Under the pieces are notes generated by a model, which was given only the letters and a program-made list of their open reading frames with translations, was not told where the DNA came from and ran no database searches. The translations under genes and the position numbers were made by a program. Shown here piece after piece: positions 10,845 to 24,935 of a stretch of DNA of 64,000 bases. How positions within the stretch are numbered: the first letter of the stretch is position 1; each line of letters opens with the position of its first letter. This stretch comes from Leptodactylus fallax (lineage: Eukaryota > Chordata > Amphibia > Anura > Leptodactylidae): contig CAMRHE010000018.1 of assembly GCA_947044405.1 (NCBI GenBank), positions 4,774,001-4,838,000 of the forward strand. The letters are read 5' to 3'.

Positions 10845-11519
10845 TTAAAGGGAGTCTATCATTGGCAAAATCAATGTTTAAATAAGCATAGATTCCAATA
10901 GCCTTTATATTGTGTTCATGCTCCCAGCGTTTTTTTTAATAAATCGAGTTTTTATCCATATGTAAATGAGCTGCACAGAGCTGAAATCTCACTCATGCTT
11001 TGTACGCATGGGCCACTTTGGGTTTGGGCTGAGCGTACAGGGCATGCTTCGTGCGGCATCTTTATTCTCTGTGTGAACGAGTACTGCGCAGCCGCAGTAC
11101 AGTCATGTAGTTCTATGAACTACTTAGCATGCAGAGAATAAAGATGGTGCGCGGAGCATGGCCTATATGCTCGGCTCGAACCCGAAGTGGCCGAGCGTAC
11201 AGTACATGCGCAAGATTTTGTACACCCACCAGAAGCTATTGATGCAGCTAAGAAGAGGAGAAGGAAAGATTTTACAAGAAGGGGGTGTTGATTTAACAAG
11301 GCGGAGGAGTTCAAATTTGGATGATGGGGGGGGGATGTGCTCTGAGCACAGGGATAACGCTCCATGAAGCTCATTTACATATGGATAAAAACTTGATTTA
11401 TGAAAAAACCGCTGGGAGGATGAACACAATAAAGGTATGCCTGGAATAGCCTTTATATAGGCTATTGGAATCTATGCTTATTTAAAAATTGATTTTGCCA
11501 ATGATAGCCTTCCTGTTAA
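10845..11519. repeat. Long palindromic T2-type MITE (TTAA duplication)
   Basis: It begins TTAAAGGGAGTCTATC at 10845 and ends with an inverted copy before TTAA at 11516-11519. Arms of about 150 bases match (catatgtaaatgagct against its inverse near 11370). The centre is palindromic again (catctttattctctg against its inverse near 11140). TTAA duplications and TTAAAGGRR ends are the signature of T2/Kolobok-like MITEs of frogs. Confidence 0.75.
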
Positions 11520-13369
11520 AGGGAGTCTCAGTGCTGTGCTGGCAGCCATAATACAATACAGTACAGCCACATTGTAACGCATTACATCAGCTGTCAGAAG
11601 ATACAAAATTAACGCACCATTTATCCTGCATGATGAATGCCATAAATAAGCTAAAACACACCACCAGAAATGCTGTTTTGGATCAACTCACCTTAAAAAA
11701 AAAAATGGAATAAAAGGGGATAAAGTCATGGGTAAGGATCCAAAGCAGAGATCATTATTTGTCTTGGACCCTCTTTAATGAAATTGAATTATTAAGTTAT
11801 AAAACCAAATAAAAATTATATATTTGAAAAATACAAAACAATCCTGCAAAAAAACAAAAAAAAACCCACACACAAACTCCAGCAAGCACTGTGATGTTTT
11901 CATTATTTACTATGCACAGTGCCATACATTGTGTGCCTGGTGTTTCAGCTCAGTCCTATTCACATGAATGGGACTGAGCTGTAGAAACACAATTTGACTG
12001 ATGGATCAGATGTCTTATTTGCAAGTAGCTTATCACCCCACCAAGTCCTGGTTTGTGTATTACTCCCTTTAGTGAAACACAGAATATTTTTACCCCAAAG
12101 ATATATGCAACCATATAGCAGTGGTCTATAATAAGGCCTTCATTTACCAAAGTTGTCTGTGTTGCTCATAGCAACTAGAGCAGTTTTTGGTTTTCCAGAG
12201 CAGTTTAAGACAACTGATCTCTTATTGGTTGCTATGCACAACAAAGACAGCTACACTGCTAGACGGGTTTGATAAGTGAGGGAAGGCTCCAGATGTTGCA
12301 AAGCTAAAACCTACAGTACTCCGAATAGTGGTTTCATAGCAACTGGAAAACCAGATATTGTAGACAACTACTATAGGGCTAGGTTCACATACTGCAGATG
12401 CACCATGGCCTCAGCCATGAGGTGCACTGAAAATACGCTGATATGTAGATGGGTGAAATTTTCAAAAAGGGAAACAGAAGTATATTGGGCTTCTGCTGAC
12501 AATGCAATTCCATATTAGTTAAATGGTCTCTAAATACGGAGCTTCACTTAAACTTAATCCCTGAAGTAACATCTATTCCATTACCAGTCATCTTAGCCAG
12601 TGATATGTCCTGTTGTGGTTGTTCCCCGCTGTGGTTTTGTTTTACTAAAATGCTTTTCAGTAACATCTGCATCTCCCACGTGTACTTTGCTGACACAACA
12701 CATTTTCCGTCCTATGCTACAGCTGTGATTTATACGCAAGGCATTCTACATTATACTGAATTTTCTGTGCGCTGTATAAATAAATATATCTATCTATATG
12801 TACAGATATATAGGTATCCATCTATCTGATATTCTATTTACATGATCTTCTGCTAAACTATAGGTTTTGTAGCCTTCCTAAAACAGTGAAATAAAAAAGG
12901 GTGACATTAATGACTCTCATCCACACGTTCATGGATAAGTGTCAGATTGCTGGGACCCAAAAGTTCCTCTGAATGAACACTGTTTTGCATTTGTGGTCAG
13001 CACTCTATTCACTTCTATGTGAGTATTGGAGATTGCCATGGTGGCACAGGAGATAAAGAGTCTATGGCAAAAACAAGAGGAAAGCACAATACAAAAAAAC
13101 CCACAAAACTCTCCTTGTATTTATGTTTCTCGTGTCTTGCCATTTTCTGATTTTTAAACACAGGGGAAATAAAAACAGCATATTCACAGTTAAATATGGC
13201 ATGCTGTGTTTTTGAAAAAACAAACAATAGCGCATTTTCCACAAATAAAATAAAAAGCTGTATACTCTTTTATGCAATGGCCTAACTCTTTACATTACTA
13301 CTGAATGCAGCACAACACTGATCAATTACAGCCTCCATTCTTCTAGAACATCTACGTGTAGATTTAAAG
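11520..13369. other. Unassigned sequence with a diverged MITE near 12134-12267
   Basis: The piece at about 12134-12267 (gctcatagcaactagagcag, inverted near ggttgctatgcacaac) is a worn relative of the hairpin MITE at 4541-4713. A short tail near 12770-12830 is AT-rich. The rest holds no recognised gene or repeat. Confidence 0.35.
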
Positions 13370-13690
13370 GGAGTCTATCTACAGGGCTGGGATGATAGGT
13401 TTGGATCACCTAAATCAAACAGTGTGTGCTGCATTGTTGAGAGATCACGGGTTTTGTCAATATGCAAATGTGCTCTGTGGAGCAAGAGGGGGTGTTGATG
13501 CTTATCTTTTTGGGGCAATGACAACATCCTCATTATTCCATAGACTTCATTTGCATACTGACAAAAACAGCATTCTCTTGACCAAGGAATTGTCCATATC
13601 AGGTTTATATTTCATGGACGCTTCATTTGTACCAGGTTTTCAAACAGTGCCACAAATATTTTATCAGGTTTTTTCAAGGGCTGTATACAT
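13370..13690. repeat. T2-type palindromic MITE, worn
   Basis: It starts tttaaagggagtctatc, like the element at 10845. Inverted arms are visible: gttttgtcaatatgcaaatg against catttgcatactgacaaaaa near 13550. The right end is unclear. Confidence 0.5.
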
Positions 13691-13721
13691 GATGGGGTGT
13701 ATTTACTAATCCTGTTTCAAT

Positions 13722-14040
13722 TTTAGGCTAAGGCCCCACGTTGCGGGCAGCAGCGAAAAAGCGATGTGGGAAAAACATTGAGCTTTTTCCCGCAGCCCTT
13801 TTCACAGAAAGTCCGCAGAGCTTTCTGCTTTCATTATACCTATAGGTATACCATAGGTCTAATTGACATGCTGCGATTTCCAAAACCACAACAGTAAGCG
13901 CATATTTTTCTGCAATGTGTGGATGGGATTCACTAGAATCCCATCCACTTTGCAGTGACTATATAACGCTGTGGTTTTTGCCGCAGTGTTCCCGCTGTGA
14001 CCAAATCAAGGCGTTTATGCCACGTGGGGCCCAGGCCTCA
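13722..14040. repeat. Dispersed MITE, ggctaaggccccacg family
   Basis: Ends ggctaaggccccacg and cgtggggcccaggcc are inverted. Family members with the same ends and interior (cctataggtat, gatttccaaaac, gcaatgtgtggatggg) lie at 46440-46735, 50258-50422 and 54629-55113. A shorter relative lies at 14341-14485. Confidence 0.65.
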
Positions 14041-14340
14041 GACAGTCTTAAAAAGCTTGCCAGATTTATTACACAGGCTGTTGCTGAATGATAAAACAGG
14101 AACATTTTTAGACTGTCTAGTTTACGTTTCTACCATCTGTTAGTCTTTAGTTAGCTTGTAACAGAAATTTGCACCACAATTTTATCACAATTCTGGCTTA
14201 TACTGGTGCATCTTAAGCTCCATCCCCTTTTCACAACAACCCTGCCCATTTCCCTCTAAGCCCCACCCCCTTGTCAAACCTAACCAGTAACTAAAACACA
14301 TAATAAATCTGGTGCATTACTTGTAGGCCAGTTTATGATG

Positions 14341-14485
14341 CACATTAAAGGCTAAGGCCACCCCTACATTTTTGTTGCAGATATTTCCCATTGCTTCTAT
14401 AGCCACAACTAGGTTTGGCTCAAAAAACACAGCAAAGTCTGGAACAAAAAAAAGCAGTGTTGCAGCAACGTGGGACCTTAGTCCA
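14341..14485. repeat. Short relative of the ggctaaggccccac MITE family
   Basis: It starts aaggctaaggccacccctac and ends acgtgggaccttagtc, with the family's inverted ends but a shorter middle. Confidence 0.5.
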
Positions 14486-14816
14486 GGCAGATTTCTGCCA
14501 CATTTAGCTTAGTAAATCTCCCTCTAAGTTTCAGTTTAGTAGAAAGTCGGACTGCTGTTTTCTCTGTAGAAGAAAGACAGTGAAATTATTAACAGTAAAA
14601 GTATTAACAGAAAATCTGCCGCTAACATCAGAGGACTTACCCAATTGTCTGTCTCTGCATAGTCTGTTGCTTCAGGTCTTCTGAAATTCCATATTATATT
14701 GCTAGAAACCAGTGTTAGCAATATAATATAGACTACGGATTAAATGCATTTTGGTGTTACCAAATGGTGTTTTTCAAAGGTATATCTCAATGAACAAAAA
14801 ACATTTTTAATTACAT

Positions 14817-14822
14817 TTTATT
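14817..14822 (-). terminator. PRMT9: PRMT9 polyadenylation signal AATAAA
   Basis: On the minus strand AATAAA lies 134 bases beyond the stop codon at 14957-14959. It is the first canonical hexamer after the stop. Cleavage would fall some 15-25 bases lower in coordinate. Transcript data would be needed to exclude later sites. Confidence 0.55.
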
Positions 14823-14956
14823 TAGTTATATAGATAAAATTCTATACAATTGAATATATACCAAGAAGAAACTCTATAGCATGTATGCTATATTACAGAT
14901 ACTCAGTGAAACACACAATTCAACTTCGGAGCAGCCATGTTATCCTCCAGAAGTTA

Positions 14957-15178
14957 CTATGATGGTCGTCTCAAAGTCATACTGACATTGCTGTTCTGGA
15001 AATGTACTCCAAGTAAGAGTTCTTGCCCTTCATCCACTCTGAACGGCTCTTCTAACACAAAAGCTGCTTGTTTCCAATGTGACATGTCACTGGAGGTGTC
15101 TAAATGAATGTCTTCATCAAGGTGGAGGCAATACCAGAATGGAATAGCAGTCACCTGTCCCGATTTACAGATTCTTAC
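14957..15178 (-). CDS. PRMT9: PRMT9 exon 12 (residues 767-839 and stop)
   Basis: Encodes [20 protein letters not shown] and [20 protein letters not shown], ending MTLRRPS before TAG. SHWKQ is the second-module counterpart of the THW loop. The acceptor AG precedes 15178. Confidence 0.95.
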   Translation of the reverse strand, partial: VRICKSGQVTAIPFWYCLHLDEDIHLDTSSDMSHWKQAAFVLEEPFRVDEGQELLLGVHFQNSNVSMTLRRPS

Positions 15179-16991
15179 CTAGAGGAAAGCAGGGAAAATG
15201 TGTTCCTGGTTTATGTAACATAGGCTGTATTAAAGAAGTACAATATCAACACTGCATGATGTATCTTGTATTACACAGAAGCAATGGCCACTTGCCAATC
15301 TGGATTTATACATTGTCAAGTTGCTGAACAGAACACTATGAAGTATCACAATACTTATTATGATTACTAGAAATCTAATATAAATGCAGATCAAATATGC
15401 ACTATGCTTCCAGAGAACAGACTCTAGAACAGTGTTATCTGTGTGTTTACATAGAGAGATAACAGAAAAGGCTTTAATCAGCAAACTGCAATTAGCTGAC
15501 CTGCAGAGCTGTAGATAACAGTGAGTGATGTCACTTGTCCTGCTTATCACACAGGTCTGATGCTATGGAAACACTGTACATAGTACACAAGGCAGTAAGA
15601 GAAAAGGAAAAAGGTATGCCCAACAGTTTTTGCCCCTTCTCTAACCTGACCAATCTGAAGCTGGCTGCTTCAGGTTGCTTGCACTTCCTGATAATCTCAT
15701 TGAAAGGAATGGAATTGTTATGCAGTGATCAGACTGTTTTACATAAATCTGTACAATGCCTATACAGTTTATAACTGAGCAGGTGAATCCAGAAAAAGTA
15801 AGTAGTATCTACACTAGTTGATTTATTTACTATACATGGGGTCAGTCATGGAACAAAAATGGGTGCATTCTTGTGTTAAAAGGGGTTTTCCGGGCAAACT
15901 TTTTTTTTTTTTTTTTTTAAAAAAGGTCTGATAGTGCTATTAATGGGTTAATAAGTGCACCCAAATACCTTTAGCAGTGTTTTGAGTGATTTCTGGGTTT
16001 CTCTGGGAGCTCCTGGCATCCTCTGCATTTGTTTACATGGGTAGCTTCCTGCTGTTGTAGCCTACAACTACCATGATGCATTGCTGTTCACTCAGATCCC
16101 CCTCTCACTCCCTCCCCTACCCTGTTTTCCGTGGATTACTAGCCCTACCTAACTAACTAACTCAGTCCCCTCCCCACCCCATCATACTTACCTGTCTTCT
16201 TGTCCTGGAGATCATTTTCTTCTGTGCCGCTGTGTCCTCTTCGCTTAACTTCTGTCCGCACCTGTGCAATAGAGCCGTTGTATTGCGCAAGTGTGGGAGG
16301 CCCGCTGCTTCTCCTATTCATTTCTGACGGTGTTTGCGCAATAGACCCTGAGTGCTCTATTGCGCAGGCTCCCCTGAAGGAACTGACGCTTTATGCCCAG
16401 CAGAAGAAGAGGATATGAAGACAGGTAAGTATGATGGGGTCGGGGGAGTATTGCTGACATTCCTTTTCCGGAACCGGGGAAACGGAACGTCACCGGTAAA
16501 TCAGAAAATGTGCCTGGGGCGGTCACAAAGACCACCCCAGGGATATGGATAAATATACAACATGTGACGTCACGGATTCCTTCCACTGAACCCACTGATT
16601 GGCCTTAGCGGTCATGTGACTGCTGAGGCCAATCAGCGGCCTCAGCAAGAGACCCATGATGTCACAGATAGTGACATCGCCTGCCCTTCGCTGAGGCTGC
16701 TGATTGGCCTCAGCTGTCACATGTCACGGGGACTTCTGCCACACGTCAACACTGGATCACGCTGGGAGGCACTGGAGCACCGTGGAAAGGAGAATATGAA
16801 CCCGGGTCATTTAAAAATTAATCGGGTTGTCCATTTTTGCCTGGACAACCCCTTTAAGCTCATAGCTTGTAGATCAAGATCAGCGGATCCCATTGACAAC
16901 CTACAGCTCTGTTCACGTCTCATCTGAGCTTTCAATCAGGTGTGTACACCAGGAGTATTCCCCTACAGAGACCTTCAATATATGACACTGC

Positions 16992-17035
<44 letters not shown>

Positions 17036-18089
17036 GCGGTATACACTATCCATATGCTCCAAAGGTTAAAATAAATACATTCACGGCTAATATTTTTCTC
17101 ACACTAAGCTAACCTTTCTACTGTATCCCTCAGAACTTGATCCCTCCATCCAGAAGTTACCCTGCACTCCATGTACATTCACAGCTGGTACCAGCTGGTG
17201 ACAGGCTCATACAGCTTCAGTTATATGACCTTATTTATTAAAAGATGGTTGGACCATTGTACCAAAAAAGCCCTCTCATCTTGTGTCACCCCTAAATCTG
17301 CATAAATTGTAAGCTCCTGCGTGAAGGGCCCTCACTCTTATTGTTTGCTATTTTGAAATATTCTTATGTTTTGTGTCAAGTGACAATGAAATATTAAAAT
17401 AGACCCTCCCATGAACAATTTTATTCTTGGCCCCACATGGATGTCTCATAGGAATGAATAGAAAAAGTGATTTTGAGTACACACGTATTAGGCAGTATGA
17501 ACGGGCAAGTCCTAATCTCATGCGACAGAGAAAGACCAGAATGTGGTGCAAAGGCCTGAGTAAAAATTCAGTATCATATTATTTACATTAGTAATGGGGC
17601 AGAGAATAAAAATTTTGATGGGAGTGCCTACATCTTCTACATGTATGTCGTGATGTTGGATTTATTGAGCAGGCTCGGAAGCTGTCAGCTTTCAGCACTG
17701 GAACTAGTTCAGATCCCAGAAGTCTAATTCCTCAGATGCCAAAGTCGATAGTTACCCTGCCATCTGAGCAGTGAGACAGAGGAAGGAGGTTGCTGGGGAC
17801 CTTCACAGTCTCATAATCTTTATACATCTAGACACCAAAAACCCTTTATTTTGAAAAACTTTTTTTTTTTTTATGTAGTAAAGCAACCAAAAACTATATA
17901 AAATTTGGTATTGCCGTAATCATACTGACCCAAAGAATGAAGTTAGTCTCTACATAGATCAAGTTTTTTACATCCATTTAGCAGATCCGTTTAACAGATG
18001 CAAAAAACTGACACATAGGGATCAATGTATGTTTAAAAAACAGATCGGTTACTGTGTGCTTTTTTAGGCACAAAAAAAATACTACAACA

Positions 18090-18129
<40 letters not shown>

Positions 18130-21100
18130 GGAAATATAACACAGTTACAGCTCTATAACTATGCCCTACCCCATTAATAATAATCAACAAGAAAAAGCAT
18201 GTAAGTTAAGTAGGTAAGGATTAGATAACAATAATACTGATGGTCCACATTACCTTTACTTCTGTAGCCAAGTTTAAGTGGTTTGAATATGGGTTCATGA
18301 AATCCAGCCTAAGCAACTCTATTGGATCGCTTAACTGGACAAAAGGCAGGGTAGAGAGATTCAGGAAGACATGAACAGGTACCTGAAAAGAGTAGTTACA
18401 GGAACATTAGTAAGGCCAAATTCACATCATCTTCATTTTTGTCTGCTATTCTGATCAGTCATAGGATCAGAACAATGGACTGACACACTAATATAACAAT
18501 GAATGCAAAAGAAGCATGTTTTGTCTGCATCCATTATCATTCACTGTAATATAAAAAACAAGACATAAGCTTTCCTCCATCTTGTTTGTTTACCATACAA
18601 ATGGAAGATAAGGTCCTCCACACAAAATTTTATCTTCTGTCTAAAACAATAAATTACATTACAATCCATCTGCACCGTCTAAATGTCAGTTTTTCAGTTC
18701 ATCTTTCTGATCCTATGACAGATCAGAGCAACGGAAGAAAATTAAGTAGATTTAAACTTAAAACAATTCAGTGTTTGACTGAAGTAATAGAATTATAATA
18801 AAATAAACCTTGCCAAGTCCCACCTCCCAGTTTCACTTGTCTTAATTGTGGTCTCCTGTACTGTGTTCCTATTGCTGTCCTTCTTTGCAGTCACAGGGCT
18901 GCAGAAAAAGTATTTCACGTTTTTCAGTCCTGATTTAAAATTAGGGACTTATTCTTTGTGCAATAGCTACTATAAGCACTTACGTGCCTTCAGGGGGGAA
19001 CTTCTATTTCAACTATTTTCAGCAGCTCTATATCCACATTATCTTAATGTATAAGTGGAGCAATTCTGATACCAATGTCAAGTTAAAGAAGCTATTTTGT
19101 TATGCTGTAGGATATCTATATAACACAGACTGTATTCTGTGAACATACTGGCGTCTCCATCACAAGCTCCGTCAGATTCCACAGGAAAAATATTGCTGCA
19201 TGTAATAAGGACTATTGTAGGTTCTATTATAAACCTATGGAAACATAGTGCTCATCAGGAACAACTTCAGATTCATTTATAATAACGTTTATTTGATATA
19301 AACTATGAACTATGTCTCAGCTCACCTTGAACTGGTTAATAGATGGTGCTATGGTAAAGCCCAGGGTAGGTTCTGTCCCTTGAACAGCACTTTCCTGCAT
19401 TAAAGTGTGGGATTCTACCAGCATGCCATGGATTGCCACACACTGAGGAAAAATCTTTCCTCCAGACTGAAGTAAGCATCTAGAACCAGAAAAATTAGTA
19501 TGTTAGATACATAAAGTAAAATGTATATGGATAATGTCACTAGCCACTAAAAGGCATTTCCAGTTTTAGATTAATTATACCATATTTAATATAAAGTTCA
19601 GAATTTTTTTTAGCATACATTCAGTTTTTTTAGTATATTTTAACACCATTTTCAAGAGATCTGCAAGTCAGTAAGAACAGTGGCGCCAGTTTATTGACAC
19701 CTATGATAATGTCCCTCCGAAGTTAATTATGCTGAATGTATTTAATAGCTAGCACCAAGTGTAGATTGTAAGTAACATTTACACCAGTATTCTGCTTAAA
19801 TTATAATAAATAACTGTTTCAATCAGAAAAATTTAAGCTTATAAGAGAAGACATGACCCCCGCTAGGTGTCACTAGACAGACAGTTTTCCTCCAGAACAA
19901 AGAAAAGCTACTTTGCATTTTACCCAGGTAGAACTGCCTGGCCTATAAGACTTTCTACCCTAACTTGGCAATTTCCATAAGGAGAAACATTAGTCCCACC
20001 TAGACAAAATCAAAGACCACTCACTCAGCCAGGCAATGCTCTGCTCTGCACAGAGGAAGGGCAAAACAGCTGTCTCAGGATGGGTTTCATTATAGAGAGG
20101 TTTTCTTCTTTGGTTTATATCCTCAGTCATGTTACATGAGCTACTGAAGGCCGAGACACTGACTTATGGGATTCTGTGGAAGTTTCTATGATTTTGTAGG
20201 TAAAGCCTGATGGGGGCTCTTAGAAATGTGAACTGATCTTGAAAACAGTAATTGTAATACAATATAATAGGAAGCTGCAAAACATTTCATTATATAGTGA
20301 TTAAAGATCCATACAGCAAGCGACTCAGCCAATGAACCACTATTCACATCTTTTCTGTGAATTTATTTACACTAGCATAGTATATAGTAAAGAGAACTTA
20401 TATCATCTGTCCTCTACAGGAATCAATGACTAAAATGCTGAAGTAGTTACCTACACCATGGTAGTGTGAATATAGTAATTCATTCTATGCCAGAGCATGA
20501 CAACTTATTAAGAGCTCACATTTTAAAATATAACCTGTGAACACAGTTTATGAGCTGCAGAATGTAGGTGAAGGCATGGAAAAGTCTACAGGAACCAGTC
20601 CGGGTACAAAGAGTTCTATAGACTTACTCTATATACTAAGGATAGGTCATGAATATTAGATCAGTGGTCTGACACCAGATATTCCCACCAATCAGCTGTT
20701 CCCTACAAGCTGATACACAGTGAATGAAGCAGGAAGCAGACAGCGCCATACTCTGTGAAGTGGCCAAACTACATTACTACATCTTAGCTCCCTTTCAAGT
20801 AAATGGGAGTTGATCTGCAGTAAATTGGTTTGTCCACTACAAAGAGAACAACGTTGTCTGATTCCTGCTCCATTCTCTGTGCTTCGGCTGCTCAGAACAG
20901 CTGATTGATGGGGGTACAAGGTACCAGCTCACCACTGATCTTATAAGAATGACCAATCCTTAGGGTAGATCATCAATAATTTTATACCCCTTAGTAATAT
21001 ATGAAGCCTCACATCATGTAGTATTTGTATCTTTTCAGTTGATGAAACACAAAAAAAAAAAAAAAATAAGACAAAAAAAATAAACTTTTGTAGACTCATT

Positions 21101-24100
21101 TACTTTTAGGTATAAAGGGCATGCTGGCCTATAGAAATAGCTCATTTACCTTGCTATAGCACATTTCTCCATCACCTCTTGTCTGATCAGACCACAAGGT
21201 TCAATAACATCTAGAATAATAACGCTCCACAACTTGTCAGACTTGGGCCTCTGTAAAACATCATCATTGGCTTCCAGCTGGTTCAGCCAAAATTCCAAAC
21301 TGTCTTCTGAAATACTATTTTTTTCTGATAACCTTTCTAGGGCAACACAGTGCTGTTTTTCTTCAACTGAGCTGTAAGATTTTACTTTCCCAAGCCTTGC
21401 AGCAATAAGAGGTAAAATAGAAAATCCTTCCGACACGTCCAGTATATAAAGAGGGTCTTCAAAATGCTGTGTAGCAGCTTCAGCACGATTCTCATCACTA
21501 AATGTACCATTCTCCCTGGGTGCCAGGGAAGATATGACTTTACTTATAGCATCCTTAAAGCTCTTGTGGTAAAAAACATTGTTGAGCAATGCTATCTCAC
21601 TGGGCTCCAGAATGCATGCTTGCTGTTCAGTCCCTATTTGATGTGTGGTGTGAAGACTGGCCAATGCATCACACAAGTCTACCTCATTTTCCAGTGATAT
21701 CTCATCAGAAGACATCCTGTCGTCCTCCTCCCCAGCTCTAATAACCGTGACTAGATCTAATCTTAAATAACAGTCAGGACAGTGTACATCCAGTACTACG
21801 GTATCTCCACGGTTGACAATATAACCATCAGCTGTAGAGAAAAACAACACACAAGTGAGTATCTTTAAGGTCATATAAACGATGAAACATTTTATGCATA
21901 CTACATGCTCTCATAGAGATGTGGTAGAGTTAACCCAAACTTCTGAAATAGTTAAAACTGCTGCAGAGTGATTTCTTATCACGGAAGACAACAGTTTACC
22001 TAATTGCTGAAGTTTGGGTTAACTCTGCTACATCTGTACATACACACTCAAAAATGTTATTATAGTAACACGACAAAGTTCTGTCTGGGAAATGTGGTCT
22101 GTGTGTGGGTTACCTGACTTAATGTCCCACCTACCCAACCCTTGACTCTCCCCTTCTGATGTATTGTATGGTCTGCCTCTGCTTGCTATTCATAATATGG
22201 TTAACCATTTTCTAGTCAAATTTCACATTTTTACCAAATGTAAGGCAGGTTTCTATTACAAATAAAAATATTAGTAATTCACCAGGGAGATTTTGGATAG
22301 GGAATACAGCTTGTTCCCAGCAAGTTTCTTCACTAGGTCCTGTTGACAGATTGTGTTCATTATCCAGATGTAAGACAAACCAAGTTATAAAACAGTCAAG
22401 CTGTCCTTGTTCTTGGACCAGAACCGAGATCCTGCAGGACTTTCCAGAAGCAATGCTTTCCAAATCCTAGCATTAAAAACACAAGGAAGCATTGTAAGAA
22501 TTTCTTTTGTACTGACATGTACTTTGCAGAAAGTAATAAAAATGCCTTAAAAATAAACTCTGGGTTGCCTTAGAGGGATCTCTGAGCCCACTCCCTCTCA
22601 CTGCCATCCCGTGGCTCCATAAGCGTTATCGGTCGGACAGTTCGATTCATGTGTTGCCCTATGTCACGCGCCAGATACTCGTATCCTGCCGACGCTATGG
22701 TGCTGTGTGGAAACGTTCCACAATGACGGTCCTATGACCCCTATCTCGGGCAACCCAGACATTCCTGCTGCGCTTCATTCTTCTTTTCTCTCCTAAATTG
22801 TAGGCCAACCTATCCTCAGGTTTCATCGGGTAACATCCTCCTCCTCCTCCCTCTGAATTTCTCGCCTCCGGTTCAGATCCTGACTCTGCTGCCTCCCACT
22901 GGCAATATACCCAGCTTTCCCATTTCTATGCCACTCTGAAGACATCACATGACCTCCATAGGGAGTTACTGACTTTTGAACGCTTGTGCCTCTCGCCCCA
23001 TATTCCAGCTCATACTGTCTCACTTATCTACGGCATGCTACGGGAGGACTCCGCTGACTGTATGCCAGCATACACGGGTAGCTGGGAGAGAGAACGGGGG
23101 TGTCTCTTTCTCGGCAGACACGTGGTTATCGGCTTTCCAGGCGTGCCACAAGTTCTCCATATCTTGTAAGGCACAGGAAACGAATTATAAGATCCTCTCT
23201 CAATGGTACAGAGTTCAGTCTGTCCTCCATGAGATCTACCCCTCCACTTTGGATCGATGCTGTAGATGTAATACTGACCGGGGCACGATGACGCACGTCT
23301 TGTGGCAATGTACACTCCTACGCCCCCTTTTGGTCAGAGGTACGTCGTATTATTCGGACGTCACTGGCATCGCTCTGGACGATGACCCTGCTCCTCTCCA
23401 TCTTTCCGTGTAAATTTAGGAAGCATACCCATAAGCTCATAGGCTTCCTATTAGTGGCAGCGAGGTCCGTTATCCCTAGATTGTGGAAATCCCAGACGCC
23501 CCCCTCTCTGTTGTCCTGGCTTCAGGAGGTTTTGTGTATCTGCAGCATGGAAAACTTGCTTGCAAAACTGAAACAGGACGACAGAGCCCACCAACAAACG
23601 TGGCTCCTGTGGAATCACTTTTATTACTCTGCTGAGTTCCAGTCTGCCTTCCCCTCTGTGTCTCCTTAACCTTTCTTTCCCCCCCTGTTCTTCTCTCACT
23701 TTCTATTTTACCAATACAAATTACATTTGCATTCATTCTTGTTATTGTTTTTATTGTTTGACTCTGCAGCGACAGAGCCTTTGTGACTTCCCCCCCACAC
23801 TGTTCATTGTTGTCCCCCCTGATGTTCCTTGTTCTCTCCACTCCTCCCCCTCCTTCCCTATGTACCATCTTGGTTGAAACTGTTTGCCTTGTTTTATTTT
23901 TGTTCTTATACAAAACTTTAATAAATTACTTAATGTTAAAAATGCCTTAAAAAAATTCTCTCTCTCATTATTCTGGCATTTGGCAAATATATTTTTTTTG
24001 TGCAAAATGTAATTTTGCAGAATACAAAGTTATCTAACCTACTATATACAAAGAGCTTTGCAAATTAAAAGGGCATATTGTCTAAAAGACTACCTTACTA

Positions 24101-24897
24101 ACAGACTCGGAACAGCTCACAGCCACTAGCCTATGGTTAACAGTTTTCTCCCTATCCAATACTGAGAAGCTGTCATTGATCTATACAGAAAGAAGTATGG
24201 TGTCAAAAAAATAATTATAGCATTATTTATATCACTATCATGTTCCTATAAAGAAATCCCTTAGGAGGTTACAACATATCATTTATCAAGCACAAGTACA
24301 TCCAGCTGTTCAACATATAACAGAAAATCCGGTTATAATGTTTACCTGCAGGCTATTAAAGTCTACAGTCAGTGCCAGGAAGGGCTGGCTCAATGCTTTA
24401 TAACCCCCAGGCACTCGGCTCATCTTTTCTGTAGCATACGGCTCATTTACATCACTAGATTTGTGACTACAATGTACAGGACTGGAAAACTGCACAGCTT
24501 CTTCTACCACCAGACCGGCAACATCATTCACAAACACCCTGGGTAAAAGAAATTGTGATAAAAAGGATGCAGAGATTTTTTTTAGTTTTTTTTTTCAACT
24601 GTCACCTCCCAAAAGCTATAACATATTGATATTTTGTCAGCATAAAGAGCTGTATTTTTTAATTAAATAATTTTGGTTAAGCAGTAATCAATGCAAAAGG
24701 TGGCTACTTTGAAGAACCTAGAATATAAGACATATTTTCAGTTGTTTCACACTTTTTTGTTAAGTATATAATTCCACATGTGTTAATTCATAGTTTTGAT
24801 GCCTTCAGTGTGAATCTACAATTTTTATAGTCATGAAAATACAGAAAACTCTTGGAATGAGAAGGTGTGTCCAAACTTTTGGTCTGTACTGTATATA

Positions 24898-24935
<38 letters not shown>

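Noticed and set aside
11120..11429. Overlapping frames of 69-88 codons on both strands
   Set aside because: They lie inside the palindromic T2-type MITE and mirror each other because of the palindrome.
23028..23913. Minus-strand frames of up to 145 codons
   Set aside because: Shadows of the plus-strand L1 ORF2 remnant.
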